DNA from: Plasmodium coatneyi
Lineage: Eukaryota; Apicomplexa; Aconoidasida; Haemosporida; Plasmodiidae
Assembly (NCBI RefSeq): GCF_001680005.1
Contig: NC_033558.1
Location: 960,501-1,024,500 of the forward strand
Direction: 5' to 3'
DNA: 64,000 bases
Shown here: positions 55,201 through 64,000 of the stretch, one piece after another
Position numbering within the stretch: the stretch's first letter is position 1
How the letters are laid out: each line of letters opens with the position of its first letter
The notes under the pieces: model-generated
Seen by the model: only the letters and a program-made list of their open reading frames with translations
Database searches by the model: none
Told to the model about the DNA's origin: nothing
Translations under genes and position numbers: made by a program

Positions 55201-57932
55201 GCAGAATTGTTCGTAAAAATGTCCAGACTATGATTTCCATTGCTGTGGTTGTGGTGGTGAGGAGGACCGTTGGAAGTACATCTGGTGTGGTGTTCTTCAC
55301 CCTGGTTTAGCTGTACACTATGGCATATACTATGCTGTTTATTCTGTTGTAGCATCAGGGATAGGGGTGCCATTCCCTCTTTACTTTTGTTTGCAGAACT
55401 GAGAAAATTGGCTGGGTTGGAGGCGGCATGGTGTGGGATTACCATGGGGACGTAGTTGTTCCCGTTGCTCTCGATGTGGGAGCTATTCCCCCTCTCCTGC
55501 GTACTGTCAAGGAAGTACCCCTCAGGGGAGAAGGCCCCAATTCTGTTAACCTCGTCTAGAAGCATCCCCCCTCCTTCCTCCGAATGGCTACAAGGGATAT
55601 CACCCGTTTGGACTCTTCCACCACTGAGCAGCTTCGTTTTGTCGTTCTGATTGAGGAGCCTACTTGTACTCATTACGTGTTCATTAAGGGTGATGGAGTT
55701 TCCTACGTTAAAATTGTTCGTTCTTCTGCACAGGCTGACTAGCCATTTGGACTTGTCCTCCATTGTGCTCACGATTGAGTTATTCTGTTTGTCGTTTCTC
55801 AGATCTATGTTGGTGACTAGATGGTCCTCATTACAGTGGGGTTCAAATTCTGTGTTTGCAGTTACAGTACAACTTTTCTGCGTTAAAATATTTCCCATCG
55901 TGGTAATATTTGCGTTCGTGTAAGCTTCAAATTTTTTACCATAAGTAGTCTCCCCCCCGTTAATGACATTGTTAGCGCAGTTTCCTATCCCCGCAGTATT
56001 TACATTTAAACTTCCTATGCATTTGTCCCCTTTCGATTCGTCTATACGGTTGTGTAGGTCTCTGTACTTGGCACTGCCAAAACGGAGCAATGTATCATGT
56101 GGTATATTTGTCCCTTTATCGACCAGTGGGAAATCATCCCTGTGGAGGTCTCTTCCTACCTTTTCCATGTCTATTCCGTTGAGGTGATTCGATTTGTTCA
56201 CTTGGTTGTTATTGTGCACAAATGGTTGTTCGCTCCAATTAGGGTTCACATACCGCCCCTGGCTGAGTTCGTTTTGAATTGTTCCTGCTGGGGTATTCAT
56301 CTCAGTTTGGACGTTGATACCTCCTGAGGAGCTTTCCCTGCTAGGGAGGAGCATCTTGTTTATTTTCGTTTTGCTTATGTAGTCGTCTAATAGACTCATA
56401 GCATTCTGCAGACTAATTTGTTTCCCTGGGTTGTTCAAATGAGGCATTTTCTCGCAACTTTGGTGGATGACACAATTGGTCGGTTGCTGGTTGGGGATGA
56501 TCATTTCGTTTGGGTGGGTGATCTCCTTTCTCGTTGGTGGGTTATTTGTGTGGATCACCTGGTGTGTTTGCTCCATTTCGCTGGCGCCCTCAACTCCACC
56601 ACCGTAGACGGGTATATTTTCCCTTCTAACGAGGGAGCAGTTGGAATATATGCCAAAGATGTTTCCCTCCTGTTCAGGAAACACATTCTTATAGTTACGG
56701 TTCGTGTGTCTATCTTCGTTGTTTGGTTGGTTACTCACTCGAGAGTCGCATCTCTGGATGACGGTTTTATCTCTATTTAGATTACACACATTTTGTATAT
56801 TTAGCAGGTCCCTATTTTTGTGGTGGTCCTGTGGAGGGTCCAAGTGTATGTTGCTTGTGAGTTCATCTGTGGGCATCGTCCCCTCGTTTAGCACCTCTTG
56901 TTCTTTTTCATTCATGAAATTTATTTCCGGGTGTGTGGTGTCATAATCGTTTGCGTTGTTCCTTGCGTGGTTGAATAGTCGGCTGGGTGGGCTACCTCCA
57001 AGGTTGTTTGTCATTGCTCCGTCTGCATGCGTATTTGTGCAGAAGCTGCGTTCTACACCTTTACGTGGATCGGTGTCTGCACCGCTTCCTATGTTGATTT
57101 CCCCCTGGTTATGATTCATCACGTGGTCAATCTTAGGCACACCGTCCACGATAAAGGAGCGAACCGATGGCAGGAAGTCTCCATTAACCACCCCAAAATG
57201 CACCTCCTCCTTTGCACCATTTTCCATTTGGTTATTACAATGGTTCAGTTTATGGGTCTTGTGAAAATGTTCAAGTTGTATCGCGCTGTAATTGGTGCTA
57301 CTTTGGTCGAAGTAATTTTGTACATGTCCCACTTGGGGGTTCTTCATTCTTTGGACGTCTGCGTGGGGGGAGATGAAATCAACTTTATTCTTTCCGTGCA
57401 TCATGATTAAATTGTTTCCCTGATCTGATGGGGAGTTCACCCCCACGTCATCTCCGACACTACAGTAACAGTGGTCACTTTTTTTATTTAGCTGTTTCGT
57501 TCTTATATTCGATTGGAGTGGAGTGGGTGGAAGTAATTCCTGCAGTGGATGTATGACATTATTTTGCGCTGCATGGAGTTGGTTTTCCTTGGGGTAAGTC
57601 TGAACATATAGGGGAAAATGTGTCTTCTCCAGGGCATCTCCACTTCTTACAATTTTATTCTCTATGTAATTCATTCCGGTGTGGTTATGCATACCATGTT
57701 CCTCGTCCATTATTGGGTAATAATTTTCTACGTTCTGTTGGGCCTCCATCTGTGGTGCAGTTTGTAGCTGGTCATTTTTGTCTTTCCTTTTTATGCTACA
57801 CATGATCATGTTAAATTGTTCCTGCGTGATGCTTGGCGTAGCATTGGGGGATATACTTAGGACCATATTGGGGACCCCATTTTGGGTAACATTTCTCTTT
57901 TCGATTAAAAAATCCTGCAAGCTCTTTTCCAT
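46263..57932 (-). CDS. giant 3889-residue conserved protein with helical (HEAT-like) blocks
   Basis: One uninterrupted frame of 3890 codons, ATG at 57930-57932; no signal peptide. The first 1000 residues are Asn/His-rich and disordered. Folded-looking, Tyr/Phe/Leu/Ile-rich helical blocks appear at about 1046-1250, 1390-1460, 2040-2330 in pieces, 3078-3125 and 3542-3700, separated by long charged or Asn-rich inserts, including an acidic run at about 1995-2018. The last block (ITWNVLYAFKLIYNN, then a KIKILSSLALIHIP segment, then EYKYKCTLRVNICELLYM) resembles the C-terminal part of HEAT-repeat protein 6 (HEATR6), and the block near 1390-1460 could match its N-terminal HEAT region. The hydrophobic stretches could also be read as membrane segments. 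Function unknown. It converges on DPAP3 with a gap of only 289 bases. Confidence 0.9.
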   Translation of the reverse strand: MEKSLQDFLIEKRNVTQNGVPNMVLSISPNATPSITQEQFNMIMCSIKRKDKNDQLQTAPQMEAQQNVENYYPIMDEEHGMHNHTGMNYIENKIVRSGDALEKTHFPLYVQTYPKENQLHAAQNNVIHPLQELLPPTPLQSNIRTKQLNKKSDHCYCSVGDDVGVNSPSDQGNNLIMMHGKNKVDFISPHADVQRMKNPQVGHVQNYFDQSSTNYSAIQLEHFHKTHKLNHCNNQMENGAKEEVHFGVVNGDFLPSVRSFIVDGVPKIDHVMNHNQGEINIGSGADTDPRKGVERSFCTNTHADGAMTNNLGGSPPSRLFNHARNNANDYDTTHPEINFMNEKEQEVLNEGTMPTDELTSNIHLDPPQDHHKNRDLLNIQNVCNLNRDKTVIQRCDSRVSNQPNNEDRHTNRNYKNVFPEQEGNIFGIYSNCSLVRRENIPVYGGGVEGASEMEQTHQVIHTNNPPTRKEITHPNEMIIPNQQPTNCVIHQSCEKMPHLNNPGKQISLQNAMSLLDDYISKTKINKMLLPSRESSSGGINVQTEMNTPAGTIQNELSQGRYVNPNWSEQPFVHNNNQVNKSNHLNGIDMEKVGRDLHRDDFPLVDKGTNIPHDTLLRFGSAKYRDLHNRIDESKGDKCIGSLNVNTAGIGNCANNVINGGETTYGKKFEAYTNANITTMGNILTQKSCTVTANTEFEPHCNEDHLVTNIDLRNDKQNNSIVSTMEDKSKWLVSLCRRTNNFNVGNSITLNEHVMSTSRLLNQNDKTKLLSGGRVQTGDIPCSHSEEGGGMLLDEVNRIGAFSPEGYFLDSTQERGNSSHIESNGNNYVPMVIPHHAASNPANFLSSANKSKEGMAPLSLMLQQNKQHSICHSVQLNQGEEHHTRCTSNGPPHHHNHSNGNHSLDIFTNNSANYAIEKMGKKALPFDAPMCNMDNSKQVNLLNPIKQIMQPMTVFQFDHHGGACNGTIWRELLGFRRGAMDLAVDSPIGNITGGGAYPSDGKNDNHYDDYHGEGYTSGYPERHTDTRRTTVGDVPPGSKLEIIIQNIRYYSNKIFNDVFMNNDALKKKKLTELNLYLAKLRLKNYQDFFFNLNKFYEMFLLLLNANYVHKFNSSILYSICVVAKNLLFLLHLGVYILHVIKTCLYCVVKLILIKPISISDKAWFFLLNLYKSLFEKLYQYFKSDLLLGEYKGECRDLHTYDDNSLAILLPFINAFNETILEYAKIRIISRNKKKEELIAFPLYESLKPFFFVNTNYPDEVDITEEDEVEVEDLPLEGAGEGTGYTTRSGQATNAPHTECPENRGNLKQLNQTATETTDEASEQTTSLKKTSIPGATVPKRKNSDSQKGNHYCSDQQSGKVDSVATFYSKKKEENDELAVCIRNNILCCVHVLIKMFSHIYINDWDKILYYYNENRKKWIPIFLTLTMNDQNQKIRTNSILCLKYLFDCKQLKYWFLLKEGSYTNAPPGSHISDQVNSQVSYPTGRTRSHEETSPVEYPHNRTNNLTKQIPNGSTTKEIIQLNKHNQSAPIKGDNYLPPSNTPFGKNSYNSAGYTNPSFPDKQTKQNIQMGKEHHPVPFLNDINHIMKREAEIGTNARSSRGSLEGENQMQTYGEVRPDNPVGRSSNCGIPNHRQEYSYERYAKEQSNEKANYCSARKAATEQIIVKLLTQFTKLITRTYMVNRESNFYTPTDRLNICRFFLRVSQSVLIPKYKNLLKNILKFFFFYLLKYLIYFNHGDVFHFCVKKLLHKDGTSKRNRKTEGNTPFGYSLFPYIEQFTERERKATQFCSSNVVCSQTNNNVHLNRHRSEFFHTKQLSDNDFYPHDYLDEDERVFSSLNNYLNNLRDTEEHEESDVQEGEQSPNQRWDQSGGDPTCTGKGLPIHHHRMTHLSLADQEESAKKPKRKSKADMKKEKEERKNTESNNEDGEENPPNDSNKDITGYDKSEENTFEQAEELSPSHVHSNDMDKNGASANPPDGRTDMDTTPDALQLKNKKKEEEEEGEDDDENDEEDGDEEEESTKGSVCSCKPANIIDSTKKIKKVGKKRNDNDLSYLYKHIDKINKQLLSSEDYDLLISILYSNDYSRGSKYITTITVIINIFSVLLCNYNDEIFRFLCTNIYGQNMNRTLNGYNIYCHHAPHNQLYDISFAQLIYFMLIFLYKIFYQPCTDGIDIWLENGNQLVGDKGWKEVIPRGEPNPGDANPLEETEQCQEKENINLYNNSDQEYSLRGHPNRTDRSNANLRSYRYEKKYVNNSYNDLYDNYIISYMQQENNDTNQLNNFLNRNNLMPNLIPYDIQIFKNIFLVFQKTLKHYLFCYMHCWNDVRTLLEYFLQSENVHIKIISIKIVIDIFTFINSYYEVNCSEYELPTYRQKDEYKNDGIFNNTASRGNVWDNCMGEHMLSPQLGGTEELPPCDQLCRKNRSDVGSFKTGLRHSVQRSPCGSVHSRIASAKGVRHVIPDWNTSIGNTSNCFLSPPKGSPTRSASKHTLDHVQKEVPPEGNTNGTPDQHQIEATQMSKKKQFVQLVESDMIELFRKYILIHIHNINKIHNDITNRRSKLKHIFLNTIICISHLSYTGFKILTVDDIQRLAKLVSSCVHSIKCNIITALSKYIIKYIFTFNKKFIQNYEKRINLLHINSTNVYYNNILTTAAGVSVSTGGVTPAHSGITHAAKNESLQNALQKNIKSNAHSVDTFERKCKTNMCTSVTTGGVTSPQVNGTPTNIFIHSTQTNTGSERVSGSCKVCPVLIEEEAKISNNHGNTSPHDDNYTHQGWRDKKDLFENVARTPTRSTIYNPEQVPNHNNSRRSSNSNMGRMARELRQVGTHSACTIMEKLKESVQYEHSSDVTPYSRDTTTSANIGVLNAISEKERKAQPKQQQRKENPVRCISIADSTFKCSLGKPMLEERTSRMSNPGGSNEDQMTKNNPPKLTCTKKEVDGKDTELFPNSSLTKMATNTRNVNKDKMRKLCGLLKRQNRRGGPQMDALKKHENRQREMTNQVNEMNTQRNDKQVLLPPNGEIVQPKKNTEQVTEPGRTRDTCLINSLHVYEKDQGDETPSNDSQGRQRNDAYLLEKQRNERKLFELYYIYIYIIIHIIKFYNDSFVDLKYYTYNCICEIASSYVPFYFTQNSIKTFSYYSNYNSEENKDINKFISFINGIRLSSDVDGLKLFRLRGDTVTGELVHCNEHIHTSVADSFFHKGVTCFTSSSNNTTASSTCTTGRGAPCRDFPTDAGSIPTPGNHPNGITNHNEEKLHDQFSNNIYLISYIEYIYILLLIIRENKNVEKDRAICCIIRYVGFICKNVNFFLFNSISLLPSTFLLKYFMYLNNLVEKKGLLGGGLSTVGRRCSRGSSHGAANTGVVANGEDASKGKRNLSRRSTDALVTCHLQKSNSEMKSTQKCKLYHLFLNVYVKYEYNFEDNFFSCTDSAAKLEGSDGEKEISTKMASSNEDPPQKGDSREGGRRKENKKEQPSQEKPDRTQNISGHAPQEVLNPEHLFQGYSDQREENVHTDPIVLEIKDIFHSSRGKSNPPINKANNNVDAKIILYLLSIVKDHIKNKITWNVLYAFKLIYNNFSFFLAHNFAELHSQILDHLISTLRYTNVYKIKILSSLALIHIPLYYNIDKVKLKELWDTLVTNIFYLDLIFVSDKSNSKQFLCYYEKGINYLTISKKTEYKYKCTLRVNICELLYMCIYRSYVHANINADIVFHNRKVNCFEAFKNYTHIFNINNDVHIYNLTHIFNNHVTYYSFYNNAVSPGRKLPTGTSGGAAIPPNGTVARDSSHSMELRTTSAVRLRHSRSHLEDRRNQVGRTLKKQVEEVELNHHDTFQLQLFLNNHFDKYHFVYKNLLGTGKNPIFQILFQKLHEEIKLSLKRFLEKRKLTSLESPRGVTT

Positions 57933-60900
57933 TTTGTATACTCACACAAATATTAGGGTGAAATTAATTGTGGCTATCTGTGCCCGTGTGGAGGGCACTA
58001 TCAGTACGTGCCTTGTACCGGTGCGTCAACACGGATTTGCTCTAGCGGGAATATGCAAACATGTACTTTCTTATGTGTATGTTTATGCAAGTAAATATGC
58101 TCGAATAGATCGGTAGGCTTCTTCCAAATGATGGGCAACGTTGCGCCTTCTTGAAATGCTCTCTGTCTTGTGATGATCACTCCCGGGTTCGCTCATCCCA
58201 AGTGGTCATTTTAGGTTTGTAGAAAATCATGCAGACATGTTTTATATAAATTTATCATAAAAGAACGAATGGTGGTGAAGCAGTGGGACGAATCCACGAG
58301 GGAAAGACTCACCTTTTAGTTGGATAGTCCCTTTTTCCCAAACAAGCAACGTAAAAAAAGGGTACATGAAATGAAACGGGAAAGCATGAATTATTTGAAT
58401 AGCTTACCTCACGTCCTGTTGTGTAGATGTATTCGTGCAGGTATAAGCATGCGAAACGGCTCAGAAAAATTACACGACGGACGCATGGCGTAGTATATAT
58501 TTGTTAGCAACTGCTTGTCTGCAAAGCAGTCGTTTTGATACAACAATGGGAAAAGCAAACATGCACTTTTTTACATATATGTGGTGATGCTCTTCGATAA
58601 GTATATATCCACATGGAACAAGTAAACGTAGTAATATGAGAAAAGGGGAAAAAAAAAAAGAATCTTTGCGAGTGCGCAGATGGGGTTACATTTGTGCAGC
58701 AATTACAAAGAATGAACTTATACAATCTTAGGTGTGTTCACCCATAGACGCACTCACGAAAGGGGAATTATAAAAGACAAAGTAATGTACACAAATAAAT
58801 ATGAAGTAGAGCGGAGCAAAGGAAGGGGAGGGGATCCACAAAGTGACTTCTCACACCACAGTGAGTTGTTATCGTAAAAGGGGGAAAGGGCACTAACTGG
58901 AAGGACGTTTGTCCTAAGTCGATGGTACAGAAGATCTATTCTCACGGAGGGACAACTATACATGTGGAGATATGAACAGACAAATTTTGATATCCACACA
59001 TTTATACAAATGTGTCTGCCCCTGTAGGATCCCCTTTCTCTTCCTGGCTCCGTTAAATGGAAACAAAGGACAATCTACCCCCACTTGGTACCTATGAGCT
59101 GAGCAATTAAAATGGGTAACCACTCAGTGGATCGAGGAAATCACGCGGAAATTTTTTTAAAAAAAAGGTCAACAATGGAATATTTTAAAGCATCACTTTC
59201 AGTTGAAATTTTTTTAATAAAAAATGACTCGGTGTTGTGTGGCACGGTGGTAACTCAAGATAATGCACACACGAATGGTGTGCCTTTTTGTATTTTTTTT
59301 TTTTTTTTTTTTTCAAATATGTCACGTTCGAAGAGGTGTCCCACAGAGAAGGATCAAGCCTCTTTCGGACAGTTACTGTCTCGCTCACAACTTATGTGCA
59401 AAAGGGGAGAGTGGAAATCCCCATCGGTACATACATTCAGTGCATGCACTACACTTATAGGTGCGATAATCGGGGCATATACATATGCAGGAAATCGAAG
59501 AAGCGTACATTGGTTCTTAAGAAAATATATTGTAACGGTGAGGTAACACGGGAATACGGATTGGGGATTCCAACGCTGGAAGGCGACGAGGTTATTGCAT
59601 TCAAAGTGTTAGGTGTTCCTTAACTGCTCAAAGCAGTTCCACTTCGGGGAGGAAGACAGGCAGAGGAAAACGTGCCTCTTCTATAATACATACACAGTCT
59701 AAGATAGTACGAAGATGCTAACAGCCAAAAAAGGGAAACCATCTATGGAACAGTATGCTGCTCCTGTGGGGGCATAATGCAGCAGCTTTAGAGCGGCATG
59801 TGAGCAGAAGACGAAAAATGGGACGAACCACGGGTTTGAACTATACATCGAGGGGGTAGTTACACATTCATAAGCGGTAAATATATGGGGCATTAAAAAG
59901 GTAGACGGACTGTGGATGTAACGGGTTTATTCAGTCCCGAGTTTTTTTCTTTTTTTTAAATTCACCGCGTTAATGGGGAAGCAGCATAAGGGAAGTAGGT
60001 TTACACTATGTTCATGGTACATATGTATAACGTATGTACGGGTAAATAATCACTTGGTGTATGGTGGCATCGATTACTCCATGTGGTTCACATATGCATG
60101 GAGGAAAGAACTCGGCTGCGGGAAAAAGTCTCCCTCTTTTTATTTCTTCTACATAATGAGAAGGTGGTTATCGGTTAGCGCGGTTAAAAGGGGGTACATA
60201 CAAGTGGGAGGCAAACAAACTATTAAAAAAACGGACATGCGGAACGGGAACTCCAGCGAATTCCTTCAAAGGAGAAAAAATATATATCTAAATAATCCAG
60301 TTATGTAATAAATTAAAATATACTCGTGTGGTGAAAACCGGGATGGACGCACTTAAAAAGGGAGGTAACGGAAAAAAAAAAAAAAAAAACAGGCAACTAT
60401 TTGTGCGCATAAGTCTACATACAAATACAGGCGCAATTTACTAACAGGGAGTGCACTTGAGCGTATGTTTATGTGTACACAATGCGGGCATTTTCAAATG
60501 AGCATATGTAGATATTCATGAATTGTCCTTAGCCTCTGCGGATGGGGGGGAGACACTTCGCAAAGGTCTCGACAGGTTGTGCAATTAATTCAATTAAAAC
60601 ATGGCGCCAAAGGTTGAAAAAAAATAATAATAAAATAACAGTGGTAATGCTAAAGTGAAAATAAAAAGTAATTATAGCAATGACGTAATAGTTAACGAGG
60701 GCGCCAAACTAAATTGGGGAATCATTTGGAAAGTGCCAATAGTACGGCTGGCCAAGCGAAATGGAGAGGCAACGACAAGGGTGAGGTGGCCACTTATAAA
60801 CTTGCCCCTCGGTTGGTTTTGCACTGACGCGTATTCGTTTGCGAGTGGCGCACAGCGGTAGACACATTGACAGATGTTCGTACAAGCGGGATAACGGACA

Positions 60901-63900
60901 CACGCATATAGACGCAGGCATGGACATGATAAACGTACGGATTAGGGCGACAGACAAAGGTATACATATGTAAATATATGTGCATGAATAAGTATTTGCA
61001 AAGAACCGGGTGCACCAACTCCCCCATGCGGAAATTTTTTTTTTTTTTTTTCCTCTAAGTGCGGAATGAAAAGTTACCTTGACCCATGCAGATAGTGGAG
61101 TCACCTTATTTCACGCGTGCATGCGCGCAAGTGTTTATCGGTGGCACGGGTGTTATGCCCTGCCCCCTATATTTTGGCTTCTCCAAAAAAAAAAAATGTT
61201 CGCAGATAGTAAGAAATGTTTTGCTTTACATGAAGCCAATTCAAATGTACCACTCCGTTTGGGGCGGTTTTGGTTATGTGTAGAAGGTCACAGTGGCATG
61301 ACAATTAAAAGGAAAAATATCATCATCTTTTTTTTTTTTTTTTCCAAACGGGTATATGTAAGCGTTACATGCATATGTAACGTGCACCCCAATTTGTTTG
61401 GCGCATATGCGGAACGCTATGTGCGGTGAATATTAACGAGGTCATTAGAACAGGTAGCTGCATTTTCGTGAAGGATGCAAATTGGATAAGCATATCCAAT
61501 GAAAAAGGCACATTAAAAAAAAAAAATACGTGTAGAAGCAATGAGGAGAATTGCGTCTCGCAAATTTCCTCTCAAAGGCGAGTGTTGTCCGGCATAGCTA
61601 GCGAGAAAAGTTAGAAAAAAAAAAAAAATGCATACGTGTAGGAGGTGTGCTGGAAGGTATACATGTAAATGGGCATAGGTGAAGATACACAAGTACGCAT
61701 GTGCAGAAGGCATACATACTGCATGCATACACAAGAGTAAAACTGTGCCGCGAGCGTGATAAGAAATAAAAAAGTGTGTGATGGGGGAAAAGAAAAAAAA
61801 ACAAAAAAAGAGGGATGGAACTACTCTTGCTCAGAGCGAGAAGGAACCACTATCCACCCCCAAAGAAGGCAAAAATAATTTTCTATAAATACATACTCGT
61901 TCACCGTTCACTTGTTCATCGGTTGAACAACAACATGTAGCAACTCCATCGGGTGGTTCTCATTTTAACGGAACATGTAGGCGTGGTTCGCAATACGAGC
62001 AGCGGGCGATTTAAAAAACAGTTGGGTGGTTCTTTTTCCTTTGGAAGGTTAACTTACAGAAAATGAAAAGAAGATGCATCAAAGGGGTAAGTAAACAGGA
62101 CAATCGGAAAAAAAAATGTTGTAAAGAATTAATTATGTGAAACAAGTACGTGAAATAATTTTAAATGAGAAAAGATTTCTTTTTTAATATCGTTTTATTT
62201 TTTTTTCATTTCATATTTTTCTTTGTTTTATTTTATTTTATTTTATTTTGTATTTTTTTTTTTTTTTTTTCTTATATTCTTTCTAATTCCACATTTTTCT
62301 ATTTGCTGAGGGGATCATACGAGGCGTGCGGGTGTGTAGGCGTACTGGAATAAATGGTGAAAGGAGATGCGTTTCTCGCGTGACCCTGCTCTGTAGAAAA
62401 CGCGAAAAAGAGAAGCAAAGGGAGTAGAAAAGAAACGAAAAGAGAACGACGCGAAGATAAGCGAACGGAGGGGAGCGTAGCAAAATGAAGCAACACGATT
62501 CATGTCGTAAAACAACGCCGAGTGGCACAACAGGAAGCAGCACAACTGCTCGCGGAAATACAGATCGATTTTGCTGAGAGGAAAAATGCCTGCACGTTCA
62601 GGCGAAAAAGAAAAAAAAAATAAAATACAAAATAAAATAAACATTTATATTAACCTCGTGTGTACACACCGCGCGTTGATTTCCCCCCTTGTGGTTTTCG
62701 ATTTCCACTCCCACGTGTACCACACCACGGAGCTAAAACAGAACGGTAGCGCGACGGAGAAACCAAACAGAAGATGTCAAAAGGAATACGGAACAAGCGC
62801 GTCAAAATGTGGGCACTTAAGAATGCGACCAAGTGAAAGCAGCACGAGAAACATCTCCGGGCGTATTCTCCTATGTTGGAACACGCCCCCTTTGGACTGT
62901 TCGATATTTGTAGAATGCCACAAAGTTATGTGCCTTCTTTCGAGTGCCCAAAAGGATGCGTTTTTTCTGATGTGCAAAAATTTCGATTATGTGTGCAGAG
63001 CACCTAGGAGAGAAAAAAAAAAAAAAAAAAACAGTTAACTTAGTTCTGATGTGATCCACGATTGTAAAGGTGAATAATTACATGGATGCGTCACTTTCGT
63101 TTTATCTAAGCTTGCCACGTGGAGGATGTGCTATGCGTTCTTTACTGTTCTTCCTTTGTATATTTACGTTTGCAAGAATTGCAGTTAAAGATGATTGGCA
63201 AATAACGCCACATCGTGGAAGGCTCATTTAATTTGATTTATGAGCTCCGATTTGTTTCTTCAAAATTGATATGGCCGATCAGGGGAAATAGCATGCATTG
63301 TCATGAGTTGTCATGCGTTGCTATGAGCCTCGAACTTCCAAGTCACCTCCCAATTTTGTGACACACGAATGTGTGCTTTCGGATCGCTCTTACAAAATGA
63401 GCCTTCCACAGATGGGGAACTGAATCTACGATGGTGAAATACACACAGATCTCTCTATTTTTTTTTTTTTTTTTTTTATTATTTTAATATCAACCATTTT
63501 GTGGCGCATGTTCGGAGGTTGTCCCCAATATAATGCTTCACTCCACAGGAACGGAGGAAGCAAATTGGTAGAAGAGAATGCATCACGTCGCACGAAAAAA
63601 AAAAAGAGAATTCATGTAAGTGTGTATACATTGTATGCTCAGGTGTGTATGCCACTTTAACGGTCATGTGTGCAAGCGTGTGCCGCGCATCTTCGTAAAG
63701 TTCGCTTCATAATCGCAATGATGTGATTAGAACGATGAAAAGGTATAATTGAATCCGCTCCTGTTGGAACAATTTTTGCGTGAGGCATTTTTGAGAATTG
63801 TTTGGCCATAAGTGAAATGTACATACGTATGTACTATGTAGGCGCAGATGCATGTTCCTTTTTGCTCAGCTTTTTTCTGCGGTGAGAGGCACAGACTGCG

Positions 63901-64000
63901 AAAGTGGGCGTAGATAAGTGGTGCCCCTCCTCCGATGGAGCGACCAAACTGGTTGTGAAAAAGAGTGTAAATTCTCATTGGAAAAATCGTTTTGACATTT
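57933..64000. promoter_or_regulatory. 6 kb gene-free upstream region of the giant gene (and probably of P52 beyond the edge)
   Basis: No frame in this stretch looks real: the longest (59112-59546, 59288-59623, 62586-63038) read through T- or A-runs and show no domain or splice-supported extension. By synteny the next gene to the right should be the plus-strand 6-cys gene P52, so this should be a divergent promoter region. It contains T-runs near 59288-59313, 61037-61052, 61328-61343 and 63459-63477, a T-rich block at 62176-62275, and at least eleven TGCATG/CATGCA sites, two of them TGCATGCA (59441-59448 and 61720-61727). Confidence 0.5.

Noticed and set aside
59112..59623. Overlapping frames of 144 and 111 codons in the right-end region
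   Set aside because: Both traverse a T-run and overlap in different frames with no splice-supported extension.
62586..63038. 150-codon frame near the right end
   Set aside because: Flanked by A-runs read as poly-Lys, biased composition, no domain; not the expected P52 start because there is no signal peptide.
1..64000. CRISPR arrays, insertion sequences, tRNA or rRNA genes, telomere repeats
   Set aside because: None seen by eye on either strand; the repeats present are coding low-complexity arrays or A/T homopolymers. Very small ncRNAs cannot be excluded without a covariance search.

Overview
The window is nuclear chromosomal DNA from a malaria parasite, most likely a member of the Plasmodium vivax/knowlesi/cynomolgi (simian) clade. 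Evidence from the sequence: large, mostly intron-poor genes separated by 0.3-6 kb of gene-free DNA; GT-AG introns of about 100-230 bp; long poly-A/poly-T runs; proteins swollen by low-complexity inserts; and recognisable Plasmodium genes (PRP8, LISP2, P41, DPAP3). The base composition is clearly less AT-rich than P. falciparum. I cannot name the species.

Layout. Left end: a small two-exon putative zinc-binding protein (717-1587, +) converges on the spliceosome core factor PRP8 (2154-11292, -; short first exon plus one huge exon). PRP8 is divergent from the liver-stage gene LISP2 (14458-21720, +); the roughly 3.2 kb between them may hold one short doubtful gene. LISP2 converges on a nine-exon gene (22729-25375, -) that I reconstructed from splice phases; it encodes a 502-residue protein with a C2-like domain and a probable PH-like domain. 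A 3 kb divergent gap leads to a head-to-tail run on the plus strand: SEC24 COPII coat subunit (28411-33528, five exons), a DEAD-box helicase resembling Dbp6/DDX51 (34800-36767, three exons), the 6-cysteine merozoite surface protein P41 (38057-39211), an uncharacterised secreted protein (40591-42655, two exons) and the cathepsin C-like protease DPAP3 (43570-45973, two exons). DPAP3 converges on a giant 3889-residue protein (46263-57932, -). The last 6 kb holds no convincing gene.

From memory, this order and orientation matches the P. falciparum chromosome 4 block that runs from the gene beyond PRP8 down to the gene next to the 6-cys pair P52/P36. P52 would therefore be expected just beyond the right edge, and the final 6 kb is probably shared upstream DNA of the giant gene and P52. 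The block mixes housekeeping functions (splicing, secretion, ribosome assembly) with stage-specific ones (LISP2 in liver stages, P41 on merozoites, DPAP3 in egress/invasion organelles).

The most interesting observation is in LISP2. A repeat region of about 900 residues is built on a pentamer R-x-L-x-[D/E/Q], which has the form of the PEXEL host-export motif. It is matched 18 times at spacings of mostly 40-60 residues, and it is retained where the surrounding spacers have diverged completely. LISP2 also ends in strongly basic clusters, which could relate to the host-cell and host-nucleus localisation reported for it in a rodent parasite.
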